A model generated the notes under the pieces. It ran no database searches and was not told where the DNA came from. It saw nothing but the letters and a program-made list of their open reading frames with translations. DNA of 64,000 bases from Oharaeibacter diazotrophicus (GTDB lineage Bacteria; Pseudomonadota; Alphaproteobacteria; Rhizobiales; Pleomorphomonadaceae), in assembly GCF_004362745.1 (NCBI RefSeq), contig NZ_SNXY01000006.1, positions 682,001 through 746,000 on the forward strand, given 5' to 3'. Positions 1 to 8,795 of the stretch are shown piece after piece. The first letter of the stretch is position 1; the number at the start of each line of letters is the position of its first letter. The position numbers and the translations under genes were made by a program.

Positions 1-72
1 CGACCCTATCACCGGCGTTCACGGCTTCGTAGCGGGACACTTTCCCTCTCGACCGTCGGCGCGCCCTGATCC

Positions 73-87
73 ATAAGGTCGCCTTAT
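73..87. promoter_or_regulatory. Palindrome upstream of the MFS exporter gene
   Basis: A perfect inverted repeat, ATAAGG-TCG-CCTTAT, ends 21 bases before the ATG of the MFS exporter gene. Its size and position fit an operator for a TetR- or MarR-type repressor, the usual regulators of DHA2 drug exporters. No regulator gene is visible here; it could lie to the left of the window. Binding is inferred from symmetry and position only. Confidence 0.4.
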
Positions 88-108
88 CAATTCTTCGTCC
101 GGCCGATC

Positions 109-1539
109 ATGCTGATCCCCCTCATCGTCGCCTGCGCCCTCTTCATGGAGAACCTCGACTCGTCGGTGGTCTCCACCTCGCTGCCCGCCATCGCCCACGA
201 CCTCGCGGTCGACCCGATCGCGCTCAAGCTGGCCTTCACGAGCTACCTGATCTCGATCGCGGTGTTCACGCCGGTGTCGGGCTGGTTCGCGGACCGCTTC
301 GGTGCCCGCACCGTGTTCCGCACCGCGATCGTGGTGTTCGTCGGCGGATCGATCCTGTGCGGGCTGTCGTCGACGCTCGAGGGCTTCGTCGCCGCCCGCG
401 TCGTCCAGGGCGCCGGCGGTGCGATGATGGTGCCGGTCGGCCGGCTCGTGCTGCTGCGCACGGTCCCGAAGGCGGACTACGTCCGGGCGCTGTCCTGGCT
501 GACCGTGCCGGCGCTGATCGGGCCGGTCATGGGCCCGCCGGTCGGCGGCTTCATCACCACCTATTTCGATTGGCGCTGGATCTTCTGGATCAACGTGCCG
601 ATCGGCATCGTCGGCATCGCCCTCGTTCAGGCCTACATCGCCAACATCCGCGAACCCGAACCGCGCCGCCTCGACGTCGCCGGCTTCCTGCTCTCGGGCA
701 TCGGTCTCGGCGGCTTCGTGTTCGGCGTCGCCGCCAGCGGCATCGGGCTGCTGCCGGCGCCGGTGATCGCCGCGATGGTGACGGTCGGCGCCGTGGCGCT
801 CGCCGGCTACGTCGTCCATGCCCGCCGGGCGGCCGACCCGCTGATCGATCTCCGGCTGTTCCGGATCGGCACCTATCGGACGTCCGTCGTCGGCGGCCTG
901 TTCTTCCGCGTCGGAGTCGGGGCGATCCCGTTCCTGCTGCCGCTGATGCTCCAGGTCGGCTTCGGCCTCACCGCCTTCCAGAGCGGCATGCTGACCTTCG
1001 CCGCCGCGGCGGGCGCCATCACCATGAAGTTCACGGCGCCCTGGATCCTGCGCCGCTTCGGCTTCCGCACCGTGCTGGTGGTCAACACCGTGACCGCCAC
1101 GGTCTTCCTGGTCGCGAGCGCCCTCTTCACGGCGGCGACGCCGAGTGCGGTGATCTTCGCGGTGCTGCTCGTCGGCGGCTTCTTCCGCTCGCTGCAGTTC
1201 ACGGCGCTGAACGCCCTCGGCTTCGCCGACGTCGACCGTCCGCGCATGAGCCAGGCGACCAGCCTGTCGAGCGTGACGCAGCAGCTGTCGGTGTCGCTCG
1301 GCGTCGCGGTCGCGGCCGGGGCGCTGGAGTGGACGCGCAGCATGCGCGCCGACCACGCGCTGATCGCCGCCGACTTCGGCCCCGCATTCCTGATCGTCGG
1401 TGCGATCAGCCTGATCTCGCTGGTGTTCTTCGTACGGCTGCCGCCGGGCGCCGGCGCCGAGGTCTCGGGCCACCGCGCCCGGCCGGTGCCGGTCGCGGCG
1501 GAGCTTCAGGACCCCAGCCGTGTCGAAGGGTCGATGTGA
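109..1539 (+). CDS. DHA2-type MFS multidrug exporter
   Basis: A 476-residue, strongly hydrophobic multi-pass inner-membrane protein of the major facilitator superfamily, probably with 14 membrane segments as in the DHA2 (EmrB-like) drug:proton antiporters. The loop motif GWFADRFGAR after the second helix is motif A, and GPVMGPPVGG near residues 138-147 is the antiporter motif C. An in-frame TGA at 67 and the absence of other start codons fix the ATG at 109; the cytosolic N-terminus is therefore very short and the ribosome site is weak. The 3' end overlaps the 3' end of the convergent yidD gene by 34 bases. The substrate cannot be predicted; an EmrA-like partner is not seen. Confidence 0.9.
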   Translation: MLIPLIVACALFMENLDSSVVSTSLPAIAHDLAVDPIALKLAFTSYLISIAVFTPVSGWFADRFGARTVFRTAIVVFVGGSILCGLSSTLEGFVAARVVQGAGGAMMVPVGRLVLLRTVPKADYVRALSWLTVPALIGPVMGPPVGGFITTYFDWRWIFWINVPIGIVGIALVQAYIANIREPEPRRLDVAGFLLSGIGLGGFVFGVAASGIGLLPAPVIAAMVTVGAVALAGYVVHARRAADPLIDLRLFRIGTYRTSVVGGLFFRVGVGAIPFLLPLMLQVGFGLTAFQSGMLTFAAAAGAITMKFTAPWILRRFGFRTVLVVNTVTATVFLVASALFTAATPSAVIFAVLLVGGFFRSLQFTALNALGFADVDRPRMSQATSLSSVTQQLSVSLGVAVAAGALEWTRSMRADHALIAADFGPAFLIVGAISLISLVFFVRLPPGAGAEVSGHRARPVPVAAELQDPSRVEGSM

Positions 1540-1889
1540 GCGCCGGTCCAGCGCGCCGCGCGCCAGGGCGCCCACCAGCGGTGCCCGGGCGGCAGCGCCT
1601 CCGGGATGGGATCGTAGCCGTCGGCACCCCACGGGTTGCACCGCAGGATGCGGGCGAGGCCGATCCAGCCGCCGGTCCACAGGCCGAAGCGGGCGATCGC
1701 CTCGTCGGTATAGGCCGAGCAGGTCGGGGCGTAACGGCACTGCCGGCCGATCAGCGGCGACAGCGTCAGTTGGTAGAGGCGGATCGCGGCCCGGCCGATC
1801 AACCGGCCGGGCGTGCGGGGTGCCGGATCCCCGGGGCGGCAGGCGGCGCACATGCCGTCAGATCCGGGTGTCGGACACGGGGACGTCAC
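1506..1889 (-). CDS. yidD: Membrane protein insertion efficiency factor YidD
   Basis: A 127-residue protein with the YidD signature CRYAPTCSAY at residues 51-60, followed by the conserved RCNPWG and YDPIP elements. YidD is a small amphipathic protein at the inner face of the inner membrane that helps YidC and Sec insert membrane proteins. The N-terminal 25 residues add two further cysteines (CAAC) and are longer than in the minimal family; the C-terminus is also extended. The start overlaps the stop of the IscU-like gene by four bases (ATGA), so the two are probably co-translated. The family assignment is secure. Confidence 0.95.
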   Translation of the reverse strand: MTSPCPTPGSDGMCAACRPGDPAPRTPGRLIGRAAIRLYQLTLSPLIGRQCRYAPTCSAYTDEAIARFGLWTGGWIGLARILRCNPWGADGYDPIPEALPPGHRWWAPWRAARWTGAHIDPSTRLGS

Positions 1890-2347
1890 TCCGCCGCGCC
1901 GTCGGCGGTCGCCGCCGCGCGCTTGCGTTCGATCTGGTCGAGGCAGTCGACCACCGCGTCGAAAGTCAGCAGCGTCGAGGCGTGACGGGCCTTGAAGTCG
2001 CGCACCGGTTCGAGGAAGCGGAAGTCCTCGAAGCGGCCGGCCGGCGGCGGACCGTTCTCCTTCAGCATCCGGCGCATGGTGTCGCGCAGGTCGCGCAGCT
2101 CCGGCGCCGTGGCCCCGACCACCGTGCGCGCCATGATCGACGACGACGCCTGGCCGAGGGCGCAGGCCTTGACGTCGTGCGCGAAGTCGACGACGCGGTC
2201 GCCGTCGAGCTTCAGGTCGACGATCACGGTGGAACCACAGAGTTTTGAATGCGCCTTGGCGCTCGCGTCCGGCTCGGCGAGGCGGCCGAGACGGGCGATG
2301 TTTCCGGCGAAGTCCAGGATCCTGGCGTTGTAGATGTCGTCGATCAT
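1886..2347 (-). CDS. IscU/SufU/NifU-N type iron-sulfur cluster scaffold
   Basis: A 153-residue cytosolic protein of the NifU N-terminal/IscU family, on which iron-sulfur clusters are built before transfer to targets. The three cluster-ligand cysteines are present at 37 (in SKLCGST), 62 (in KACALGQAS) and 135 (in VDCLDQ). The first lies in the usual motif, although the following residue is Gly-Ser rather than Gly-Asp. The C-terminal tail after residue 140 is low-complexity. It is the first gene of a two-gene unit with yidD and is divergent from folE, so the 200-base gap to folE should hold both promoters. Confidence 0.9.
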   Translation of the reverse strand: MIDDIYNARILDFAGNIARLGRLAEPDASAKAHSKLCGSTVIVDLKLDGDRVVDFAHDVKACALGQASSSIMARTVVGATAPELRDLRDTMRRMLKENGPPPAGRFEDFRFLEPVRDFKARHASTLLTFDAVVDCLDQIERKRAAATADGAAE

Positions 2348-2551
2348 GACAATCGGCCGCGGAACCGAGTACTCGCTTCCGCTCTTCGAGGGGACGGGTC
2401 GCCTTTCAAGGCGTTCTGGTCCCGCGTATATAAGCGAGCCCGGCCGGATCCGCCATCGCCGCCGGGAGGCGCGTCGGCATGCCGTCGCGTGGTCCGATCC
2501 TCGCGCCGGGACGTAAGACGGGTGGATTACACGAAGTCAGGGAGTTTCCCC

Positions 2552-3187
2552 ATGGACGCCATCCTCACGCCGGCCGGCCTGTTGCAGCGCAGCGCGCCGG
2601 CGACCGACGCGCCGCGCCGCCGCCCGACCCGCGAGGAGGCCGAAGCGGCCGTCCGCACGCTGATCGCCTGGGCCGGCGACGATCCGACCCGCGAGGGCCT
2701 GCTCGACACGCCGAAGCGCGTGGTCAAGGCCTACGGCGAACTGTTCCGCGGCTACGACGAGGATCCGCACGCCGTCCTCGACCGCGTGTTCGAGGAGGTG
2801 TCGGGCTACGACGACCTCGTCCTCGTCCGCGACATCCCGTTCCAGTCGCACTGCGAGCACCACATGGTGCCCTTCGTCGGCAAGGCGCACGTCGCCTACT
2901 ACCCGGCCGAGGGCGTCGTCGGGCTGTCCAAGCTCGCCCGCGTCGTCGACATCTACGCCCGTCGCCTCCAGACCCAGGAGACGATGACCGCGCAGATCGT
3001 CGCCGCCATCGACGAGGCGCTGAAGCCGCGCGGCATCGCCGTGATGATCGAGGCCGAACACATGTGCATGTCGATGCGCGGCGTCCAGAAGGCCGGCGTC
3101 TCCACGCTCACCACCCAGTTCACCGGCGTCTTCCGCGACGATCCGACCGAACAGGTCCGTTTCATGACGCTCGTCCGCTCCAAGTGA
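2552..3187 (+). CDS. folE: GTP cyclohydrolase I
   Basis: A 211-residue enzyme that converts GTP to dihydroneopterin triphosphate, the first step of folate (and queuosine precursor) synthesis. The zinc ligands expected from E. coli are visible: C101 and H104 in CEHHMVPF and C172 in HMCMSMRG. The reading frame is open far upstream to 2249, but the family N-terminus and the GGAG just ahead support the ATG at 2552. It runs in the same direction as hisI with a 26-base gap, a pairing common in Rhizobiales. The assignment is certain. Confidence 0.97.
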   Translation: MDAILTPAGLLQRSAPATDAPRRRPTREEAEAAVRTLIAWAGDDPTREGLLDTPKRVVKAYGELFRGYDEDPHAVLDRVFEEVSGYDDLVLVRDIPFQSHCEHHMVPFVGKAHVAYYPAEGVVGLSKLARVVDIYARRLQTQETMTAQIVAAIDEALKPRGIAVMIEAEHMCMSMRGVQKAGVSTLTTQFTGVFRDDPTEQVRFMTLVRSK

Positions 3188-3213
3188 GCGGACGGCCCCC
3201 CTCGAAAGCCACG

Positions 3214-3684
3214 ATGACCGCCGACCGCCCCCTCTTCCCCGCCCTCGCCTCCAAGCAGGAGGCCGAGGGCGGCGCCGTGTTGGCGCCCCGCTTCGGGGCC
3301 GACGGCACCATCACCTGCGTCACCCTCGACGCCGACACGGCCGAGGTGCTGATGGTCGGCCACATGAACGCCGAGGCGCTGGCGCTGACGATCGAGACCG
3401 GCGAGGGCTGGTACTGGAGCCGCTCGCGCGGCGAACTCTGGCACAAGGGCGCCACCAGCGGCAACGTGCAGAAGGTGGTCGACCTCAGGATTGACTGCGA
3501 CCAGGACGCCGTGGTGATGACCGTTCGCGTCGACGGTCACGGCGCCACCTGCCACACCGGCCGCGTCTCCTGCTTCTACCGCTCGGTTCCGCTCGGCCAG
3601 AAGGCGGCCGACGGGCCGGTGCGCCTCGTAGACGTCGGCGGCGAGCGGCGCTTCGACCCGAAGGACGTTTACGGCAAGGGATGA
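3214..3684 (+). CDS. hisI: Phosphoribosyl-AMP cyclohydrolase
   Basis: A 156-residue monofunctional HisI that opens the adenine ring of phosphoribosyl-AMP, the third step of histidine synthesis. Conserved elements include the [10 protein letters not shown] region, [12 protein letters not shown] and the metal-binding DCDQDA, followed by CHTG and SCFYR. The HisE pyrophosphohydrolase domain found in enteric HisIE fusions is absent, as is usual in alphaproteobacteria. The reading frame extends upstream through folE, but the ATG at 3214 gives the family length. The gene ends six bases before the convergent TadG-like gene. Confidence 0.97.
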   Translation: MTADRPLFPALASKQEAEGGAVLAPRFGADGTITCVTLDADTAEVLMVGHMNAEALALTIETGEGWYWSRSRGELWHKGATSGNVQKVVDLRIDCDQDAVVMTVRVDGHGATCHTGRVSCFYRSVPLGQKAADGPVRLVDVGGERRFDPKDVYGKG

Positions 3685-3690
3685 CCAGCC

Positions 3691-4926
3691 TCAGCTGGAG
3701 ACACGGGGGAAGGACCGCATCGCCTTGAAGATCGTCTCGAATGCCGCGTCGATCTGCTCCGGGGTGTCTCCGACGGCGTAGAGCCCGGGCGTCGCGCAGG
3801 AGGCGAGGTTGGGGCCGAGGTTGGCCCGGATAGGTTTCACGTATGTATTGTACCATCCATTGTAAGGGATGTCGTAGTACATCGTGTAGATGACCGCCAG
3901 CTTGTAGCCCGCGTCCTTGATGGCCTGGCACTGGTCGAGGTCGAAGGCGCGGATCAGAGGACGGCCGTTCGAATCCTTGCCGCTGCCGCCGTCCTGCGAG
4001 CGCAGACCGTCGGTGACGAGTACGACGATACGGTCGGCATTCGGATCGTTGCTGGCGGCCGTCAGCCGGGCGAGTTCGGTCAGGTAGTTCGGCACCGACG
4101 ATTCCCACAGCGTGTTCGCCAGTCCGCTGGTGCCGTAGCCGAGGTCCACACCGGAAAGCTGCGATGAGAAAGCCGACGCGTCGGACGTCAGGTCGGATAC
4201 CGTCTTCAACTGGGAGGCCATCGACGTCAGGGCAAAACGGTTCACCACGCCATCGCGTGCCGCCGCGGCCTGCGCCAGCGACACGATCTTCGTGATGCCT
4301 TCCTTCGCGACGTCGATGCGCAGCTTCAGATTGTTCGCGCGGGCGATCGCGAGCAGGCTCTTGGAGCCTCCGCGAACGACGTGGCAGGCGAACTCGCAGC
4401 TGCCGGACCCGTTGGCCTGCGACAGGGCGATCAGGCTGCCGCGTGCCGCATCCGTCGCCGCCAGCCCCATCGAGTCGGAAGTGTCGAGCAGGAAATAGAA
4501 GTTCGTGTCGGGCGGCAGCCCGGACACGGCGGACGCCGCCCCGCCGATTCCGAGTTTCGAGATGCCGACGACGCCCATGAAGGTCGTCGACAACTCGGCC
4601 TTGTAAGAGACTGACGAGCGGCGCTGCGACGTGGCGAGGTCGATGGCGACCTCGACCTCGAAGTCGACGCCGATCGACAGGTTCGTCGAGGCGGTGCTCT
4701 TCAAGTAGCTTTCGGCGCTCGCCTTCAGTTCCGCCGCCGTCTTCGTGTTGTGCTCGTCGGACACGGCGAGCACGGCACCCTTGTCGGCGATCTCCTGGAT
4801 AGCGTCGCGTGTCTCCGCCTGGCGGATGTAGTCGATCGACATTCCGACCGTCAGGGCGAGCGGCAACAGGCAGAGCGCTGCGATCATGGATATGGAGGCC
4901 CGGTGATCACCACGGAAAGAGCGCAT
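3691..4926 (-). CDS. TadG-like protein with von Willebrand A domain
   Basis: A 411-residue protein with a short basic N-terminus, one membrane segment at about residues 12-30, a TadE/TadG-like stalk and a von Willebrand factor A domain from about residue 143. The metal-ion adhesion site DxSxS is intact as DTSDSM (148-153). TadG proteins are minor components linked to Flp/Tad pili. No other tad, cpaA or flp gene is in the window, so this is an orphan copy. AAAD- and KAS-rich segments between 40 and 80 look like pilin-like helices. A clear AGGACC ribosome site precedes the ATG. Confidence 0.85.
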   Translation of the reverse strand: MRSFRGDHRASISMIAALCLLPLALTVGMSIDYIRQAETRDAIQEIADKGAVLAVSDEHNTKTAAELKASAESYLKSTASTNLSIGVDFEVEVAIDLATSQRRSSVSYKAELSTTFMGVVGISKLGIGGAASAVSGLPPDTNFYFLLDTSDSMGLAATDAARGSLIALSQANGSGSCEFACHVVRGGSKSLLAIARANNLKLRIDVAKEGITKIVSLAQAAAARDGVVNRFALTSMASQLKTVSDLTSDASAFSSQLSGVDLGYGTSGLANTLWESSVPNYLTELARLTAASNDPNADRIVVLVTDGLRSQDGGSGKDSNGRPLIRAFDLDQCQAIKDAGYKLAVIYTMYYDIPYNGWYNTYVKPIRANLGPNLASCATPGLYAVGDTPEQIDAAFETIFKAMRSFPRVSS

Positions 4927-5170
4927 GGCAGGTCCTGAGGGCTGCGCGGTCGAAACGACTGCACCCTCGGACCGATGCGGTGGACGAATTCATAAAATGA
5001 AAATGAGTGGAATTACCTGTTTGTATTAGGATTACCGTCGCATCAATCGGCGACGTAGGATTTTACGCGCTGCCTACCCATGGCCTCTGGAGCACGAGTT
5101 CCGTCACCGTCCCTCCCCATCGCCCTGCTACCATCGCCGAATCGCATCCAGCCGGAGCCGAGCCCCGCCG

Positions 5171-6391
5171 ATGACCAGCTTCCGCACCGCCCGCGACATG
5201 GCCCTGACGCTGCGGCCCGACGAGTCCGTCTATTGCTTCCGGCGGTCGGTGCTGGAGAAGGACGCGAAGTCCTTCATGGAGTCCTTTCCCGGCAAGACGG
5301 CATATGCGGTCAAGACCAACGGCGAGCCCTTCGTGCTGAAGACCCTCGCCGATCTCGGGATCGACTGCTTCGACGTCGCCTCGCCGGCCGAATTCGCGGC
5401 GGCGCGCGCGGTCGCCCCGTCGGCGGAACTGCTCTACATGCATCCCGTCAAGGCGCAGTCCGACATCCGCCTCGCGCTCGAGACCTACGGCATCCGCACC
5501 ATGGCGGTCGACCACGAGGACGAAGTCGCGAAGATCGTCCGCATCGTCCGCGCCCTCGACATGGACCCGGAGACGATCACGCTGTTCGTCCGGATCGCCA
5601 CCAAGGGCCACGCCGCCTACGAACTCTCCAAGAAATTCGGCGCGGCGCCCGGCCACGCGGTCGAGCTAGTGCAGCGCATCCACGGCATCGGCTTCAAGGT
5701 CGGCCTCTGCTTCCACGTCGGCAGCCAGATCGAGGACCCGGACACCTACGAGCGCGCCCTCGCCTCGGCCGCCTGGGTGCGCTCGCGCGCCGGGGTGGAA
5801 CTTGCCGGCCTCGACGTCGGCGGTGGCTTCCCGGCCGTCTACGGCGTCGACCGGCGCACCATGGGCAACGGCATGCCGGCCCTGACCGACATCATGGCGC
5901 GGCTGCGCCAGGACATCGTGGAGTGGGGCTTCGACGACCTGCCGCTGGTGGCCGAGCCCGGCCGGGTGATCTCGGCGCACTGCCTGTCGCTGGTGGTGCG
6001 GGTGCTGCTCAAGAAGGGCCGCCGGCTCTACATCAACGACGGCATCTGGGCGTCGCTGTCCGACAGCTGGACCGGCAAGATCACCCTGCCCGCCCGCCAC
6101 GTCCCCGATCCGGCGCGGCGCCGGCGCACCGGCGACCCCAAGAACATCGTGCCGTTCCGCGTCTGCGGCGCCACCTGCGACAGCGTCGACATCCTGTCGC
6201 GGCCGTTCTGGCTGCCGGAAACGGTGGACACCGGCGATTGGATCGAGATCGGCCACATCGGCGCCTACTCGATGGCGCTCAGGACCCGCTTCAACGGCTT
6301 CTATCCCGACAAGGTCGTCGACGTGGAGGTTCCGTTCGACGAGGATGGGGCGGCCGAAAGCCTGGTTTCGCTGGAGACGATGGGCAGTTGA
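5171..6391 (+). CDS. Type III PLP-dependent decarboxylase (ornithine/diaminopimelate type)
   Basis: A 406-residue fold-type III decarboxylase of the alanine-racemase/ornithine-decarboxylase superfamily. The PLP lysine is K48 in AYAVKTN, the glycine-rich phosphate loop is DVGGGFP, and VCGATCDSVDIL carries the conserved cysteine and aspartate that complete the active site across the dimer. Length and motifs are closest to the short ornithine/lysine/carboxynorspermidine decarboxylases; the exact substrate is not determined here. Its stop overlaps the TTG start of the following acyltransferase, so the two proteins are translationally coupled and may act on one product. Confidence 0.88.
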   Translation: MTSFRTARDMALTLRPDESVYCFRRSVLEKDAKSFMESFPGKTAYAVKTNGEPFVLKTLADLGIDCFDVASPAEFAAARAVAPSAELLYMHPVKAQSDIRLALETYGIRTMAVDHEDEVAKIVRIVRALDMDPETITLFVRIATKGHAAYELSKKFGAAPGHAVELVQRIHGIGFKVGLCFHVGSQIEDPDTYERALASAAWVRSRAGVELAGLDVGGGFPAVYGVDRRTMGNGMPALTDIMARLRQDIVEWGFDDLPLVAEPGRVISAHCLSLVVRVLLKKGRRLYINDGIWASLSDSWTGKITLPARHVPDPARRRRTGDPKNIVPFRVCGATCDSVDILSRPFWLPETVDTGDWIEIGHIGAYSMALRTRFNGFYPDKVVDVEVPFDEDGAAESLVSLETMGS

Positions 6392-7599
6392 CCGAATACA
6401 CCGTCCGGACGGTCCGCAGCATCGACGACATCCCCGCCGCCGACTGGGACGCCCTCGCCAACCCCGGCTGGACGATGGCGCCGGGCGGAGCCCTGACGAA
6501 GGCGGCGGACGCCTCCGCGGCGCCGTTCAACCCCTTCGTCTCCCACGCCTTCCTCGCCGCGCTGGAGCGCTCGGGCTGCGTCTCGGCGCGCGCCGGCTGG
6601 CAGCCTTCGCATCTCCTGCTCGGCGACGACACCGGCGCGACCGTCGGCGCGGTGCCGGCCTACCTCAAGGCCCACTCGATGGGCGAATACGTGTTCGACC
6701 ATTCCTGGGCCGACGCCTACGAGCGCGCTGGCGGGCGCTACTACCCGAAGCTCCAGGCCACCGTGCCCTTCACGCCGGCGACGGGACCGCGCCTGCTCGC
6801 CGCCGACCCGGCCCACCGTGCGGCCCTTGCCGACGCGCTGAAGGCGGTGGTGCGCCAGATCGGCCTGTCGTCCGGACACGTCACCTTCGCCACCGCCGCC
6901 GAGATCGAGACGCTGGAGGCGCGCGACTTCCTGGTCCGGTTCGACCAGCAGTTCCACTTCCTCAACCGCGGTTACGACAGCTACGACGACTTCCTCGCCG
7001 AACTCTCCTCGCGCAAGCGCAAGGCGCTGAAGCGCGAGCGTCGCGACGCGCTGGCGAACGGCATCACGGTGCGGCGGCTCACCGGCGCCGACCTGACCGA
7101 GGCGCACTGGGACGCCTTCCACGCCTTCTACATGGACACCGGCAGCCGCAAGTGGGGCCGGCCGTACCTGAACCGGGCGTTCTTCTCGCTGGTGTCGGAG
7201 GCGATGGCCGAGCGCATCCTGCTGGTGATCGCCGAGCGCGACGGCCGCCCGATCGCCGGCGCGCTCAACTTCCTCGGCTCCGACACGGTCTACGGCCGCC
7301 ACTGGGGTTGCGTCGAGGACCACCCCTTCCTGCATTTCGAGGTCTGCTACCACCAGGCGATCGACCACGCGATCGCCCATCGGTTGGCGGTGGTCGAAGC
7401 CGGGGCGCAGGGCGAGCACAAGCTCGCCCGCGGCTACCTGCCGACGGTGACGCGCTCGGCCCATTTTATTCCCGACCCCGGTTTCCGCCGCGCCGTCGCC
7501 CGCTTCCTTGCCGAAGAGCGCGCCGCGGTGCTCGAGGCCGGCGAGGCGCTGACCGAGGCCGGTCCGTTCCGCCGTGGCGGCGAGGCCGAGGACGATTGA
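6388..7599 (+). CDS. GNAT-fold acyltransferase of the COG3146 (DUF482) type
   Basis: About 403 residues with two GNAT-like lobes, resembling the alphaproteobacterial COG3146 family related to FemAB peptidyl and acyl transferases. Recognisable family elements are the early NPFVSHAFL region, SMGEYVFDHSWADAYER, the basic SSRKRKALKRERR stretch, and HWGCVEDHPFLHFEVCYY-like sequence near the C-terminus. The frame is open far upstream, but homology begins at the TTG at 6388, which overlaps the decarboxylase stop codon (TTGA). The coupling suggests acylation of a product of the decarboxylase; that is inference. The substrate is unknown. Confidence 0.75.
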   Translation: MTEYTVRTVRSIDDIPAADWDALANPGWTMAPGGALTKAADASAAPFNPFVSHAFLAALERSGCVSARAGWQPSHLLLGDDTGATVGAVPAYLKAHSMGEYVFDHSWADAYERAGGRYYPKLQATVPFTPATGPRLLAADPAHRAALADALKAVVRQIGLSSGHVTFATAAEIETLEARDFLVRFDQQFHFLNRGYDSYDDFLAELSSRKRKALKRERRDALANGITVRRLTGADLTEAHWDAFHAFYMDTGSRKWGRPYLNRAFFSLVSEAMAERILLVIAERDGRPIAGALNFLGSDTVYGRHWGCVEDHPFLHFEVCYHQAIDHAIAHRLAVVEAGAQGEHKLARGYLPTVTRSAHFIPDPGFRRAVARFLAEERAAVLEAGEALTEAGPFRRGGEAEDD

Positions 7600-7769
7600 G
7601 GCCGGTTGCAGGCGCCATCGGTTGAAACGACGTGCAAACCTGCAACTTAAGATGATAGGATCATCCGCTCGCGGGGCGGAAGCAGCAGCGCCGTACCCGG
7701 CCGGCGCGATCCGGGGGACGGGCCTCCCGGACCGTGGCGACGGCCTCGCCCCCGAGCAGGAGACCGGCC

Positions 7770-7856
7770 ATGACGCGCAAGCGTTGGAAGCTGGAGGTCG
7801 GCTTGACGAAATATGCGGACCGCTGGGTGATAACGGTCCGCATAACGTTCGCGTAG
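7770..7856 (+). CDS. Possible 28-residue basic small protein
   Basis: A short open frame, ATG to TAG, encoding a basic 28-residue peptide that begins MTRKRWKLEV and ends TVRITFA. An AGGAG ribosome site sits seven bases before the ATG, a better site than many neighbouring genes have, and a 12-bp perfect hairpin follows eight bases after the stop. A TTGAAA at 7622-7627 could be a -35 element. No similarity is recognised. It occupies a 352-base gap that otherwise holds nothing recognisable. Coding potential is plausible but unproven. Confidence 0.35.
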   Translation: MTRKRWKLEVGLTKYADRWVITVRITFA

Positions 7857-7863
7857 TCGATCA

Positions 7864-7894
7864 GAGGGAGGGCGGGGGCAAACCGCCCTCCCTC
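7864..7894. terminator. Hairpin, possible terminator
   Basis: A perfect 12-bp stem (7864-7875 with 7883-7894) around a 7-base loop. There is no T-run on either side. It lies between the possible small gene on the plus strand and the end of gmk on the minus strand, so it could stop transcription from either side. Confidence 0.5.
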
Positions 7895-7951
7895 ACTCCG
7901 AAAAGATACGCTCGCCATCCCGCGATTTCAATCACCGGCGGCAGGTCCGCC

Positions 7952-8602
7952 TCATCCGAGCAGGGTCGCGACGAAGCCCTCGACGCCGGTGGCGATGCGT
8001 TCGCGCTTCTTGCGCTCGGCGCGCAGGATCGCCTGCAGGTCGGCGTAGGCGCCGCCGAGGTCGTCGTTGACGACGATGTAGTCGAAGTTCGGCCACTGCG
8101 CGATCTCGGTGCGCGCGTTGAAGAGGCGCTTCTCGATGACGTCGGCGGCATCCTCGGCGCGCCGCGTCAGGCGCGACTTCAGCTCGGCCATGGTTGGCGG
8201 CAGGATGAAGACCGAAACGACGTCGGACGCCATCTTGTCGCGCAGCTGCGCGGCGCCCTGCCAGTCGATGTCGAACAGCACGTCGAGCCCGCCGGCGAGC
8301 GCGGTCTCCACCGGCTCGCGCGGCGTGCCGTAGAAGTTGCCGTGGACCTCGGCGGATTCCAGCAGTTCGCCGCCCTCGCGCATGCCATGGAAGCGCTGCG
8401 GCGTGATGAAGTGGTAGTGGACCTTGTCGACCTCGCTCGGTCGGCGGCCCCGGGTCGTTACCGAGATCGACAGCGTGAGGTCGCGGTCGTTCTCGAGCAG
8501 GAGGCGCGAGAGCGTGCCCTTGCCGGCGCCCGAGGGCGAGGAGATCACCAGCATCAGCCCGCGGCGGGCGATCTTGACGCGTTCGGTCGTGGTGGCGGTC
8601 AT
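7952..8602 (-). CDS. gmk: Guanylate kinase
   Basis: A 216-residue P-loop kinase that phosphorylates GMP (and dGMP) to the diphosphate. The nucleotide-binding loop PSGAGKGT is at residues 23-30 and the GMP-binding region [15 protein letters not shown] follows. The frame is open another 70 codons upstream, but the ATG at 8602 has a GGGACGAG ribosome site and the usual family N-terminus; an ATG ten codons earlier is the alternative. It is divergent from yicC, a conserved pairing, and the 190-base gap between them should hold both promoters. Confidence 0.95.
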   Translation of the reverse strand: MTATTTERVKIARRGLMLVISSPSGAGKGTLSRLLLENDRDLTLSISVTTRGRRPSEVDKVHYHFITPQRFHGMREGGELLESAEVHGNFYGTPREPVETALAGGLDVLFDIDWQGAAQLRDKMASDVVSVFILPPTMAELKSRLTRRAEDAADVIEKRLFNARTEIAQWPNFDYIVVNDDLGGAYADLQAILRAERKKRERIATGVEGFVATLLG

Positions 8603-8795
8603 GGCACTCGTCCCGGCGGGCGACGTCGACATCTTGTGGCACGGACCGCTTGCCGTCCGATGAACGGCCGTTCCGCTGGCCGGGCGAATACGCGCCGCCG
8701 CGGCGACGGTCAAGCGCGGGCACGGCGCGCCCTTGCGGGCGGGCGCCGGGGCGTGCGAAAGCGGGCGGACGCCACGCGAGCCCGGAGTTCCCGCC

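Noticed and set aside
19-1851. Long open frame opposite the MFS exporter gene (610 codons)
   Set aside because: High GC makes stop-free antisense frames common. The product is low-complexity Arg/Asp/Gly-rich with no domain, while the other strand encodes a clear transporter and yidD.
5036-5055. CGTCGC-N8-GCGACG inverted repeat between the TadG-like and decarboxylase genes
   Set aside because: Only six base pairs of GC-rich symmetry, likely by chance at this base composition, and not placed clearly for either promoter.
7661-7918. An 85-codon minus-strand frame in the gap before gmk
   Set aside because: It spans the 12-bp hairpin, has no good ribosome site and shows no domain. The small plus-strand frame fits the signals better.
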